A stretch of 64,000 nucleotides of DNA from Pseudoalteromonas sp. GCY (GTDB taxonomy: Bacteria > Pseudomonadota > Gammaproteobacteria > Enterobacterales > Alteromonadaceae): NCBI RefSeq assembly GCF_016695175.1, contig NZ_CP068023.1, positions 2,433,501 to 2,497,500 on the forward strand, read 5' to 3'. Shown here piece by piece: positions 29,273 through 38,274 of the stretch. Under the pieces are notes generated by a model. It made no database searches, was not told the DNA's origin, and worked only from the letters and a program-made list of their open reading frames with translations. The first letter of the stretch is position 1. Every line of letters begins with the position of its first letter. The position numbers and the translations under genes were made by a program.

Positions 29273-29917
29273 GTGAAACCAATTACGATTGTTATAGATG
29301 ATCGGGAACCAGGAGATATGCTATATCTTCTTCAAAAACATCCGCAACTTCGGATATACAAAAAGCGTTTAATTTGTGGCGATTATCTCATTGACGACTG
29401 GCTGGTTGTTGAAAGAAAACACCTCAGAGATTTAATAGTGTCGATTATAGGCGGTCGACTCTTTACCCAGTGCGAAAGGTTAGCAAACTCTTCATACACT
29501 GCAATTATCGTTATTGAGGGCAGTTCAGCTGACCTATCAAAGACTAGAGTTGACCGTAGAACAGTGCTTGGAGCACTCGCTTGTGTAAGTTTAACTTTTG
29601 GTATACCAGTACTTCGAACTAAGACTCAAGAAGAAACCGTTAACCTCATGACATATTCAGCTCAACAACATATTAGAAAGCGTAGCGAAGCAATTGAGCG
29701 AAAAGGATACAGAGCAAAAACACTATACGGTAAGCAGCTTTTCTTTTTACAAGGAATTCCGCAAGTCGGAAGCAAGCTTGCAAAAAAGCTACTCCATCAT
29801 TTTGGTTCCATTGAAGCGCTAGTAAAGGCGAGCGATGCAGAACTCAGAGAAGTAGATGGAATTGGAGCAAATATAGCAGAGTCTATACGCCGACTACTCA
29901 CAACAAAAGTGTATTAA
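29273..29917 (+). CDS. ERCC4-domain nuclease with C-terminal helix-hairpin-helix
   Basis: 214-residue protein of the XPF/Mus81/Hef superfamily. The nuclease core shows DDRE (9-12), GDY (36-38) and ERKHLRD (47-53), the ERKxxxD catalytic signature. The C-terminus has two helix-hairpin-helix elements (about 158-210: IPQVGSKLAKKLL and VDGIGANIAESI), which bind DNA. The layout resembles an archaeal Hef nuclease half without helicase. It probably cuts branched or flap DNA, but this is unproven in bacteria. GTG is the start, with an AAGG about 12 bases before it. Many arginines use AGA/AGG, unlike neighbours, hinting at horizontal transfer. Confidence 0.85.
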   Translation: MKPITIVIDDREPGDMLYLLQKHPQLRIYKKRLICGDYLIDDWLVVERKHLRDLIVSIIGGRLFTQCERLANSSYTAIIVIEGSSADLSKTRVDRRTVLGALACVSLTFGIPVLRTKTQEETVNLMTYSAQQHIRKRSEAIERKGYRAKTLYGKQLFFLQGIPQVGSKLAKKLLHHFGSIEALVKASDAELREVDGIGANIAESIRRLLTTKVY

Positions 29918-29943
29918 CTAACGGTATTTTATAAATCTACGTA

Positions 29944-29968
29944 AAAACCGCGCTATAAAGCGCGGCTT
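29944..29968 (-). terminator. Terminator between ERCC4 gene and TonB receptor
   Basis: Seven-bp GC-rich stem, CCGCGCT (29948-29954) with AGCGCGG (29959-29965), and loop ATAA. On the minus strand it ends in TTTTTAC, making it a good terminator for the receptor gene; it may act in both directions. Confidence 0.8.
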
Positions 29969-29991
29969 TCATCTTAATAAACGTTAACGTA

Positions 29992-32658
29992 TTAGAATTG
30001 GTATGCAAACTTCACGTATGCTTGACGACCAAGGATACTGTGGGTTTTATTGTCAATTCCCATAGACTCTGAAGGAGCAAGCGGCGCTTCCTCATTAAAC
30101 AAGTTAGACGCACCCAGTGTTACTGTCAGCTTTTCTACGCCAATATAACTGACGCTTGTATCAACGGTAGTCCATGAATCAATCTCATATTTATTGCCAT
30201 CACTATCGGCAAGGTCTTTATACGAATCGACATAGTTTACGCTGATATTTGCAAGCCAATCGTTCTTGGCCCAGTCCATGCCTGCGGTCCAACGGAACTG
30301 TGGATGCTGGTATTCTCCATTGAGATCTTCTGCAACATTGAATGTGTTACCTTGATCGTCACTTTCAAATGACTGCTCTTCAAAGTTAAGTGCGTAAGTT
30401 AAGTTGTAATTGAACTTAAACTCACCCATTTCACGTGTAGTTAATGCGTAGGCTAAGTTAACATCGAAACCGTCTGTTTCACGACCACCAATGTTAACAA
30501 AGGTGTCGTTAATAGTCAGAATACGACCAAGTGTACTACCTTGATTAGGCGCACGTACCACCAAATTAGGATCGGTACCACAACAATCAACTAACTTTTG
30601 TGCACCAATTTTCTTAATGAGATCTTCCTGATCATAGTTCCAGTAATCCACACCGATACTAAAGTCATCGGTCGCTTGCCACACAACACCTAAGTTGTAG
30701 TTTTCTGACTCTTCTGGTTGTAGGTTTTTGTTACCAGACACAATCGCAGTGTATTCATACGGGCTACAATCATCATCAGCGCCAGTTTGGCGACAACGCT
30801 CGCGGTCTATCACGCTTGGAGATTCGTCTGTTCTACCTAGATGTAGCTGCACAAGAGAAGGTGCTCTAAATGCTGTACCCCAAGAACCACGAACCACAAG
30901 GCTATCAAGAGGTGACCAACGGAATGCTACTTTTGGATCGGTTGTTGTCCCAAAGTCACTATAGTCTTCATAACGCAATGCTAATTGTAGCTCTAGCGTA
31001 TCTAGCACTGGTACGCTAAATTCTGCGAATATCGCAGTATTATCACGATCACCGTTCGCTTGCGTCGCTTCTGTACCAAAAATTTCGCCTCTGATGTATT
31101 GGCTATCTGGGTTATCTTCGATTTTCTCGTAGCGATGTTCGAAACCAAACGCTGCAGCAACGTAGCCTGCACCCAATTCAAACAGTTCACCTGAAATGGT
31201 ACCGTCTAATGATTGCATGGTTGATGCGCCATAACGTGTAGTCGTGGTCTCAAAAAACGCCAGACCTGCTTCTGTATTGGTGCTTGGTTCAAATGGATTC
31301 CAAAGACCCTCATCAATCGCTTGCTGCGCTCTTAGCTTGTTAGGAAAACCATCAAAACCCTTTTCAACGGCACTTGAACGAATGGCAGAATATGCAATTT
31401 CCCAAGACCACGCATTCCACTCACCACGAGCACCAAGGACTGCGCGGTAGTATTCAGAATCAACATCTTTTTTACGGTTACCGATATCAACCGTACGACG
31501 ACGCATTGAAATATCTACACCATGTAAGAAATGGTCTGGATCGTTAAATAATGGATGGTTTGGGTTATCACCATCCATAAATAGTTCTGTAAAGCTTGGA
31601 CTACCAGCACCTTGAATGAAAGTTGTAGAGTGCTGCGCCGAAATTTCTGCAAAACCTTCAATACCGTCGGTGATTTCTTGTACACCGTTATAGTTAAAGC
31701 TAATACGCTCTGTCGATGGAATTGCGGTCATGTGTGGCGCGTAGTCGTAGCGACAAATATCACCAATATCTAAAGCAGGATCGCATTTATCATTACCCCA
31801 TACGTCCGTAAAGATAGTCTGTCTTACCTGAGTGCCATCGTCTTCAACACGAACAACGGGTAATCTCGCCCACTGCTCGTCTGTTAACATGCTTCTCATC
31901 ACTTCAACACTGCCAGGAACACCAGCAGAACTTAATGAGTTATTACCACCACGAAAACGCTGATCAGCAGATGCCGTATAGTCACGATCTGCATACGTTA
32001 AGTGACCACGTTTGAAATAATCGAGTGAGAAATTATGGTGGCCATTTTGTGTTGACGACCCCCAAAGAAGGGTAAAGTTTTGTTCTTCAGCACCACCATC
32101 TGCGGTGTCTGAGATTTTACCTGCAACTTCAAAACCGTCGATATCATCACGAAGAATGATGTTAATAACACCTGCTACCGCATCAGAACCATAGGTTGCA
32201 GAGGCACCATCTTTTAGAATATCTATACGTTTAACCGATGAAACCGGAATGGTATTTAAGTCCACAAATGATGTTTCGATATCTTTTGCAAATGGGCTAA
32301 CCGCAACACGGCGGCCATTGATTAATACAAGCGTCGATGATGCCCCTAACCCTCTTAGAGCAACACTAGAGCCGCCATTTGCTGTGTCATCGCTGGAGTT
32401 ACCTTGCGTACTAAAAGTACCAGTACCCGATACCGGCAGCTTTTGCAACGCGCCAATAAGGTCAGTTGATCCCGTTGAAGCTAGATCAGCAGCTGATAAA
32501 CTTTGGATTGGTGACGGGCCTTCTAAGTCTGTTCTTTTAATGTGAGAACCGGTCACTTCAATACGTTCAACTTGCTTCGTTTCTTCGGCCTTAACTTGTT
32601 GATTCATGCCGATTAAAACGGCAATAGAGAGCGCACTGAGTGGTAATTTATAGGTCAT
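29992..32658 (-). CDS. TonB-dependent receptor, ligand unknown
   Basis: 888-residue outer-membrane receptor with a signal peptide (about 1-24) and a VERIEVTGSHIKR segment. A plug domain (about 50-170) contains LVLINGRRVAVSPF and GASATYGSDAVAGVINI. A large barrel ends in the aromatic residue of VKFAYQF. This is the non-siderophore group abundant in Alteromonadales and Xanthomonadales, often used for carbohydrates, peptides or cobalamin-like ligands. No linked catabolic genes or Fur box are visible, so the substrate cannot be assigned. The start has AAGGGG 9 bases upstream. Confidence 0.9.
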   Translation of the reverse strand: MTYKLPLSALSIAVLIGMNQQVKAEETKQVERIEVTGSHIKRTDLEGPSPIQSLSAADLASTGSTDLIGALQKLPVSGTGTFSTQGNSSDDTANGGSSVALRGLGASSTLVLINGRRVAVSPFAKDIETSFVDLNTIPVSSVKRIDILKDGASATYGSDAVAGVINIILRDDIDGFEVAGKISDTADGGAEEQNFTLLWGSSTQNGHHNFSLDYFKRGHLTYADRDYTASADQRFRGGNNSLSSAGVPGSVEVMRSMLTDEQWARLPVVRVEDDGTQVRQTIFTDVWGNDKCDPALDIGDICRYDYAPHMTAIPSTERISFNYNGVQEITDGIEGFAEISAQHSTTFIQGAGSPSFTELFMDGDNPNHPLFNDPDHFLHGVDISMRRRTVDIGNRKKDVDSEYYRAVLGARGEWNAWSWEIAYSAIRSSAVEKGFDGFPNKLRAQQAIDEGLWNPFEPSTNTEAGLAFFETTTTRYGASTMQSLDGTISGELFELGAGYVAAAFGFEHRYEKIEDNPDSQYIRGEIFGTEATQANGDRDNTAIFAEFSVPVLDTLELQLALRYEDYSDFGTTTDPKVAFRWSPLDSLVVRGSWGTAFRAPSLVQLHLGRTDESPSVIDRERCRQTGADDDCSPYEYTAIVSGNKNLQPEESENYNLGVVWQATDDFSIGVDYWNYDQEDLIKKIGAQKLVDCCGTDPNLVVRAPNQGSTLGRILTINDTFVNIGGRETDGFDVNLAYALTTREMGEFKFNYNLTYALNFEEQSFESDDQGNTFNVAEDLNGEYQHPQFRWTAGMDWAKNDWLANISVNYVDSYKDLADSDGNKYEIDSWTTVDTSVSYIGVEKLTVTLGASNLFNEEAPLAPSESMGIDNKTHSILGRQAYVKFAYQF

Positions 32659-32973
32659 CCTGTTTCCCCTTAAGTTGATAATTACACTGTAGTTTTTTTA
32701 ATAATCCAGCCATTATTAGCACACCAGAGCAACTTTAACAATGCATTTATTTAACATTAAGTTTCCAATTTGGGGGTCTAATGGCAGAAATTCACGACGA
32801 ATAGATATCGCTGTTTGTCAGTATGAATTATTGTCAAAAGAAGGATTAAAGGTGATAAGAGAGGGTTTTTATCTGTAAGAAATGCAAGGATGAAGTAACG
32901 TCCAACGAATTTGGTTAGTCTGAATAGCTCCGACTAAAGTCTATAGACGTTACTTTATATTATGATGGGCTAA
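32659..32973. other. 315-base intergenic region without a gene
   Basis: AT-rich stretch between the DUF2987 gene and the TonB receptor gene, both on the minus strand. It holds the receptor promoter and ribosome site at its left end (32665-32720). No ORF, RNA gene, repeat or convincing operator was seen in the rest. Confidence 0.5.
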
Positions 32974-33627
32974 TTATAGTGCTAGCCAAGGTTGCACTGA
33001 CTTCACATTAGCAGAGTCTGCAAAATGTGTATTGTCGTTTGACCATGCCTTCGGGACGCTGATTTGACAGACTTGCGACTCACACTTCATTGTAGCGTCG
33101 GTGACAATTTGACTTCTGCCAAAGGTCACAATGACTCCTTGTTGCTCAGGCAGCAAAAATGACAGCAGGTTTTTAATAAAAAAGCCAGAGAGATCAGCCA
33201 GTAGCTCTTCAAATTCCTGTTGCATTTTATAAAGGTCAGCTCTGCTCAAAGATGTTGTGTTAAATAACTCAGCTTCAATCTGCATTTTTAGCTGGCAGTC
33301 CGAGTCTGCGCCCTTCGTTTCAATCACTACTTTTGCTTTGTCTTTGTCCAAATCTTTGTCAAATGGTAACAAAAGTTGCGCTTCATCAGTGTACGACAGT
33401 GGAAAGCTCGCTTCCTCGGTCACAATATTCCCCGTCGTAATTTTACAGGCTTGCATGCTCACTGTATCGACAAGGTAAAAACCCACACGTGCAAACTCAA
33501 ACTCGCCTTTATTTACCACTTTTAGTCTGTCGTAAAAGCTGTCATATGCAAAGGTGACCGTTTTAGCTGAGGCTATCGCACTCCAAAGTGCCATTATCAG
33601 GACAAGTACAATCTTACTCTTCATCAA
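32974..33627 (-). CDS. DUF2987-type periplasmic protein
   Basis: 217-residue exported protein with a signal peptide (about 1-22, ending ASA). The mature N-terminus contains LKVVNKGEFEFARVGFYLVD, which I associate with the DUF2987 family of Vibrio, Shewanella and Pseudoalteromonas. Four cysteines could pair. No function is known. It overlaps the Bax-like gene by 14 bases and is the second gene of that operon. Confidence 0.8.
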   Translation of the reverse strand: MMKSKIVLVLIMALWSAIASAKTVTFAYDSFYDRLKVVNKGEFEFARVGFYLVDTVSMQACKITTGNIVTEEASFPLSYTDEAQLLLPFDKDLDKDKAKVVIETKGADSDCQLKMQIEAELFNTTSLSRADLYKMQQEFEELLADLSGFFIKNLLSFLLPEQQGVIVTFGRSQIVTDATMKCESQVCQISVPKAWSNDNTHFADSANVKSVQPWLAL

Positions 33628-34435
33628 AATACGCTCGGTTATGCCTTATCATATCGTTAAGTTCGTTCACGTAGTCTTCACCACGCTCTGAATAACTCAA
33701 AAGACCACTTGTTAATACTGTCGCGTCAATCGGTGCTTTTTGAGCTCGCAGCTCTGCTCGTACCGAACGCAACTCCCTGTATGCATCATTGGTGTTAATA
33801 TTTCTAAAGTATGACTTGACCGCGGCTCTTACCGACTGAAATGCTCTAACTTCGTGATCGGCCGCATCTTCTCGCCGCTTCGGCACCATACCGCAGCCTT
33901 TGGTGTAACACCATTGACCAAAAAAGTTTAACCCAATTCGTGCAAACCGTGACGTACCCCAGGCAGATTCATTAGCAGCTTGCATCAGCGCCAGCTCTTT
34001 AGGAATAATATCCACTCGGCGCAATGCTCTTTTGAGCGAAGATTCATTAATGGCTTCGCCTTTTAAATCATACTTTGTGAAAATCATCGCAATCTTTTCT
34101 ATTTGTTTGCGTGTTAGCGTTTCATCAAATTGCACCATCATCAGAGCGATTTCAAGCGTTGCCCGTTGCTCTAAGATCTGTTTATTTTCGGCTTCTACAT
34201 GCGGTTTAATAAAGTCGAAAAACGCCGTTTTCTTTTCCTTAATGTCACGAATGGCTGAGAAATTGGGTAGCTTTACGCTATGGAGTGGCTTTTCCGGCAC
34301 CTTAGGTACAACCTCTGCCCCCGCATCCTCTTGATCTAAGGTGGAATCTTGAGGGCTTTTATCTTGGATAAAAGGATAAATTAACGCCCAAATGGTCACT
34401 AGGGCAACAATGAGTTTAATCAGTTTAGCTTGCAT
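33614..34435 (-). CDS. Bax-like glucosaminidase-domain protein
   Basis: 273-residue protein with an N-terminal membrane anchor (about 5-23), a proline-rich linker and a C-terminal mannosyl-glycoprotein endo-beta-N-acetylglucosaminidase-like domain (about 145-265). The catalytic region ALMQAANESAWGTSRFA contains the conserved glutamate. Bax of E. coli has this layout. The likely role is peptidoglycan cleavage in the periplasm. It is first in a two-gene operon with DUF2987 and divergent from the dGTPase gene across 255 bases that hold no recognisable feature. Confidence 0.88.
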   Translation of the reverse strand: MQAKLIKLIVALVTIWALIYPFIQDKSPQDSTLDQEDAGAEVVPKVPEKPLHSVKLPNFSAIRDIKEKKTAFFDFIKPHVEAENKQILEQRATLEIALMMVQFDETLTRKQIEKIAMIFTKYDLKGEAINESSLKRALRRVDIIPKELALMQAANESAWGTSRFARIGLNFFGQWCYTKGCGMVPKRREDAADHEVRAFQSVRAAVKSYFRNINTNDAYRELRSVRAELRAQKAPIDATVLTSGLLSYSERGEDYVNELNDMIRHNRAYFDEE

Positions 34436-34690
34436 ACTTCTCCTCGCAGTGGCGTTGTTCTGGAAACGGAGTCTCTTTCCCTAAGTCTCTAAGAACTTTT
34501 CTCAAGCCCGCTCAATAACAGTTTTATTCTGTTACTATAGTTTGATAGAGCATTGATAAATTGCGCCAAAATAACAGTATTCAAAAATAGCGGCTGATAA
34601 TATCAAAAGCCGCAATTAAACGCGAATTTTCGTTCAGTTATCGTACATAGTTTAGACGAGTTTGAGATATAAAGAAAAAGGAACAGAAGT

Positions 34691-35986
34691 ATGACGTCTA
34701 ACGCTTGGCAGCAGCGTCTGCTATCGCAGCAAAAAAACCGCCCTAACGACAATCGCTCAGCATGGCAAATAGATCGTTCTAGGATCATACATGCCGCGGC
34801 TTTTAGGCGCTTGCAAGCTAAAACCCAAATTATGGCAATCGGCGTCAACGACTTTTATCGGACTCGCCTAACGCACTCTTTGGAAGTGTCGCAAATAGGT
34901 AGCGGTCTACTGCGCCATTTAAGAAAACAGCACCCTGAATTTGAACATTTTCCTTCGACAAGTCTTATTGAAACTTTGTGTCTAGCGCATGATATCGGCC
35001 ACCCGCCTTTTGGCCATGGTGGAGAAATAGCGCTTAATTACCTTATGCGTGATCACGGAGGGTTTGAAGGAAACGCTCAAACCTTGCGCATTGTCACCAA
35101 GTTGGAACCATACACTAAAGGTTATGGCATGAACTTAACGCGCCGCACCTTATTAGGTTTTATTAAATATCCTGCATTAATCGACACACTTTGGTATCAC
35201 CAACCAACGCAAACACAAAGTCGAAAATATATATTGTCTAGTGATTGGCTGCCTGCTAAAGGCATTTATCAATGTGACCAATCGGTATTTGATTGGATCC
35301 TTTCGCCATTTTCTCAAAACGACCAAATAAAGCTGCAAGAAACCGAGATAAAAGATACCTTCCGTCGTAAGACAAAGTTTAAATCGTTAGATTGCGCCAT
35401 TATGGAATATGCCGATGATATCGCCTATGCAGTTCATGATTTAGAAGATGCGATAGCAACTGAGACCCTTAATGAGGCTGCATGGCATGATTTTGCTCTG
35501 CCTGAATTACAAAAGTTAGACTCTGCTTGGTTAAAACAAAACTTACAGCGCGTGAGCGAGAGTTTATTTTCAGAAGATGAATCTAACCGTAAAGATACCA
35601 TAGGTGAGCTCGTCAACCTGTTTATTGTGCACTGTAAACTCACCGTTCAAGACTCAGATTTTGACTCCGCCCTACTTCATTTTACCGTTGAGATGGCACC
35701 CGAATTTCAGGAAATCCTGCAAGTATTAAAAGTGTTCGTATATCGCAGATTAATTCGTGAACCTAAAATGCAGCAAATTGAGTTTAGTGGTCAAAACCTG
35801 CTTATTGATTTATTTGAAGTTTTTGCCAGTGATCCCATGCGATTATTGCCGTATACAACCCAAACATTGTACCAGCAAGCAACCGATGAAAAGCAGCAAA
35901 TGCGCGTGTTAGCAGACTATCTTGGTGGCATGTCTGATGAATATGCACGAAAAACGCATCGACGCTTATTTACCGGGGAGCTGTAA
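34691..35986 (+). CDS. dGTP triphosphohydrolase, anti-phage type
   Basis: 431-residue HD-domain enzyme converting dGTP (or other dNTPs) to nucleoside and triphosphate. The metal-binding set is visible: H62 (THSLE), H100-D101 in LCLAHDIGHPPFGHGG, and D242 in MEYADDIAYAVHDLEDAI. Length fits the type-2 dGTPase family. Homologues from Shewanella and Pseudoalteromonas were reported to protect E. coli from phage by depleting dNTPs, and this protein looks like that group. An ordinary nucleotide-pool function is equally possible. AAGGA precedes the ATG. Confidence 0.9.
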   Translation: MTSNAWQQRLLSQQKNRPNDNRSAWQIDRSRIIHAAAFRRLQAKTQIMAIGVNDFYRTRLTHSLEVSQIGSGLLRHLRKQHPEFEHFPSTSLIETLCLAHDIGHPPFGHGGEIALNYLMRDHGGFEGNAQTLRIVTKLEPYTKGYGMNLTRRTLLGFIKYPALIDTLWYHQPTQTQSRKYILSSDWLPAKGIYQCDQSVFDWILSPFSQNDQIKLQETEIKDTFRRKTKFKSLDCAIMEYADDIAYAVHDLEDAIATETLNEAAWHDFALPELQKLDSAWLKQNLQRVSESLFSEDESNRKDTIGELVNLFIVHCKLTVQDSDFDSALLHFTVEMAPEFQEILQVLKVFVYRRLIREPKMQQIEFSGQNLLIDLFEVFASDPMRLLPYTTQTLYQQATDEKQQMRVLADYLGGMSDEYARKTHRRLFTGEL

Positions 35987-36049
35987 ATAACCTGAAGTTG
36001 ACAGCTGGGAACTTGGTTTATCAGTGGAAACTCACTTTTAAATAGCGCC

Positions 36050-37438
36050 TCAAAGGGTCAATGTAAAGGTGATGGTGCTCCCTTCCAACGCAACAGTGAG
36101 TTCCGCATCAATGGCTTCAGCAAAGGCCCTAGCAATAGGCAACCCTAAGCCAAAGCAATCATTCGCGCTTCTCGACTGGTCGCTTTGCCAAAGTGGTTCA
36201 AATAATTGTGCTAGATTCACGTTTTCGAGCTCGCCTGAAACCCGATTGCTCACGCGAACACTTATCCCATTTGTCGCCCCCTTTTCAACGACAATAAGTG
36301 CTTTGGAACCCAGTACACGGTGGCGCTTGGCATTTTTTAGTAAGTTACCAATGATGCTCTCGACTGCCATTAAGTTGGTCTGAATTGGACATTCTGAACG
36401 AGTTGTCTGAATCTCAACGTTATCAAGTGCGATCTCACCAATCGAACGGTTGACGACTTGCAATACATCAACAACATCTTCTTTTGGTAGCTTTATCTGC
36501 TCGTATTTATGTAGCAACATCACATTGGTGACGATGCTTTTCATCCGCTGACTTATTCTTAATACTTCTGGCACAAAGTCATCCATCAGTTCATTGTCTT
36601 CAGGGAAACGTGAAATAACTTCCGCCAAATTAATGAGCTCCGTAATGGGCGTTTTTAATTCATGCGAAATATCTGAGGTTAAGCGCTTTTCTCGCAAGTA
36701 CAATTGTCTGTTTTCAACAATAAAACGGTTTAAGCTTTGCTCAACGGGTAATAGCTCAGAGACTGGCTTTTCTAATACTATGGTGTCTGAATCTTTAGAG
36801 AAATTTAGTTTGGCTATCTGAGCGTTCATGCTATTCAACGGCGCGAGACCAACATCGACCGTTTTACGCACAAAGACACGAATAAATACCACAACACATA
36901 CAATAGTCACGATAAAAACAATATCAATGAGCCAAAGAATAAAGTCCAGCCCCTCCGACGAGGCCGCGTAGGCAATAACAAGTTCGTCGTCAAAAGATTT
37001 TTTTTCCCCTTTTAGGGTATGGATCTGCGGAATAAAACGGGTATATATGATCCGTCCCGCACGACCATCTGGCAGGGTTTCATTTACCACTTTGCTCTCA
37101 CCAAGTGATAACGACAAATAGGGTAACTCGTGTTGCGAAAAAAGATCTAAGCTGTCAGAGCGTGCAAAAACTCGGTCGTTCAACCAGATTTGATAATATT
37201 CGGGCTCGATATTGCCAGTAAACTCAGGTAAAAACTCACCGGAAAAATGTAGTTCAAGATGCTCTTCATCTTCAGAGACTAGCGTCATCAGCATGCCAAC
37301 TTTTGTATGCATCGCTTTGTCGAATTGTGAGTCAATCCAAGAGTCAACAGCCAAATCTGTTGCGAGTAAAATGGCGACCACAACACCTGTGATGGTAATT
37401 GATAATGTTCTAACTAAGTTCCCTCGGATCGACTTCAT
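36050..37438 (-). CDS. Sensor histidine kinase of PmrB-like two-component system
   Basis: 462-residue inner-membrane kinase with two membrane helices (about 10-30 and 168-190) flanking a 135-residue periplasmic sensor domain. The phospho-accepting H259 lies in SDISHELKTP, the N-box in SIIGNLLKNAKRH (N369), and a G-box in FGLGLPIARAFAE. The sensor domain does not look like a named family. It overlaps the response regulator gene by 4 bases (ATGA). Target genes are probably the divergent lipid-modification genes, as in PmrAB or QseBC systems. Confidence 0.9.
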   Translation of the reverse strand: MKSIRGNLVRTLSITITGVVVAILLATDLAVDSWIDSQFDKAMHTKVGMLMTLVSEDEEHLELHFSGEFLPEFTGNIEPEYYQIWLNDRVFARSDSLDLFSQHELPYLSLSLGESKVVNETLPDGRAGRIIYTRFIPQIHTLKGEKKSFDDELVIAYAASSEGLDFILWLIDIVFIVTIVCVVVFIRVFVRKTVDVGLAPLNSMNAQIAKLNFSKDSDTIVLEKPVSELLPVEQSLNRFIVENRQLYLREKRLTSDISHELKTPITELINLAEVISRFPEDNELMDDFVPEVLRISQRMKSIVTNVMLLHKYEQIKLPKEDVVDVLQVVNRSIGEIALDNVEIQTTRSECPIQTNLMAVESIIGNLLKNAKRHRVLGSKALIVVEKGATNGISVRVSNRVSGELENVNLAQLFEPLWQSDQSRSANDCFGLGLPIARAFAEAIDAELTVALEGSTITFTLTL

Positions 37439-38112
37439 GGTAGTTGCTCAACATAATATCCAAACCCGCGTTTAGTTTTAATTGGCAAGCATTGACCCAG
37501 CGCTTTGACCTTTTTGCGTAGCGAAGAAAGGTGAGCTTCGATGGCATTTTTCGACACGCTATCGAAATTGCCGGTAATATAAGTGCTCAATTTTTCTGGT
37601 GTAATAATCTTATTTTGATTAGTAAACAAACATTCCAAAATTTTATACTCATTGGGTGTTAAGTCTATCCGCTGCCCCGCAATTAACGCCAACTTTAGCT
37701 GCAAATCAATGGTTAAGAAACCATGCACGATTTCATCACCATCTTGTTTAAATGCCCCTCTTCTCATTAGCGTTAATAGCCGTGCATGCAGCTCATCAAA
37801 CGAAAAGGGCTTGGCGAGATAGTCGTCTGCACCACTTAATAAACCCAGCACTCGGTCTTCAGGTTGTGACTTTGCTGACAACACCAACACTCGAGTGTCA
37901 TTCTTCTGTTGTCTTAGCGCTTTAAGCACACTTATGCCATCCAAACTGGGCAACATGATATCTAAAATAATTACATCATAGTGATCCATCAGCGCCATAC
38001 TCAAACCGCTAGAGCCGTCCGCCGTATCATCTACCGTAAAGCCCAGTTTAGAGAGCCCTAAGGTTAAGCTGCGACGCAAGGACTCGGAATCTTCTATCAG
38101 TAATACATTCAT
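37435..38112 (-). CDS. OmpR-family response regulator, PmrA-like
   Basis: 225-residue regulator with a receiver domain (about 1-115) holding E7/D8, phosphorylatable D51 in IILDIMLP and K101 in LAKPFS. A winged-helix DNA-binding domain (about 130-222) includes LTPNEYKILECLF. First gene of the two-component operon. The divergent region carries direct hexamer repeats matching the PmrA box, one oriented toward this gene, suggesting autoregulation. Assignment to PmrA rather than QseB rests on those sites and on eptA nearby. Confidence 0.92.
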   Translation of the reverse strand: MNVLLIEDSESLRRSLTLGLSKLGFTVDDTADGSSGLSMALMDHYDVIILDIMLPSLDGISVLKALRQQKNDTRVLVLSAKSQPEDRVLGLLSGADDYLAKPFSFDELHARLLTLMRRGAFKQDGDEIVHGFLTIDLQLKLALIAGQRIDLTPNEYKILECLFTNQNKIITPEKLSTYITGNFDSVSKNAIEAHLSSLRKKVKALGQCLPIKTKRGFGYYVEQLP

Positions 38113-38161
38113 AAATAAACCTTTGGCTAGTGCTTAATGTCACATAGCTTAGTTGCTCAAA

Positions 38162-38178
38162 CTTAAGATCCGCTAAAG
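38162..38178 (-). promoter_or_regulatory. PmrA-like box facing the two-component operon
   Basis: On the minus strand CTTTAG-N5-CTTAAG, the 11-bp-spaced direct hexamer repeat typical of PmrA. It lies about 50 bases upstream of the regulator start; a weak TATGTG hexamer follows about 16 bases downstream. Confidence 0.55.
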
Positions 38179-38211
38179 AGAACTTCAACTTTCATCAATT
38201 CCGAAGGATTT

Positions 38212-38254
38212 CCTAAGCTTTTCTTAAGTTTCGTCGGATAGTCTTGTGATAAAT
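38212..38254 (+). promoter_or_regulatory. PmrA-like box and promoter of the lipid-modification operon
   Basis: CCTAAG (38212-38217), five bases, CTTAAG (38223-38228): 11 of 12 positions of the PmrA half-site pair. A TGATAA hexamer at 38247-38252 is spaced 18 bases further, so the second half-site takes the -35 position, as in known PmrA-activated promoters. Confidence 0.7.
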
Positions 38255-38274
38255 GCAGCTATTCTTAACATTCT

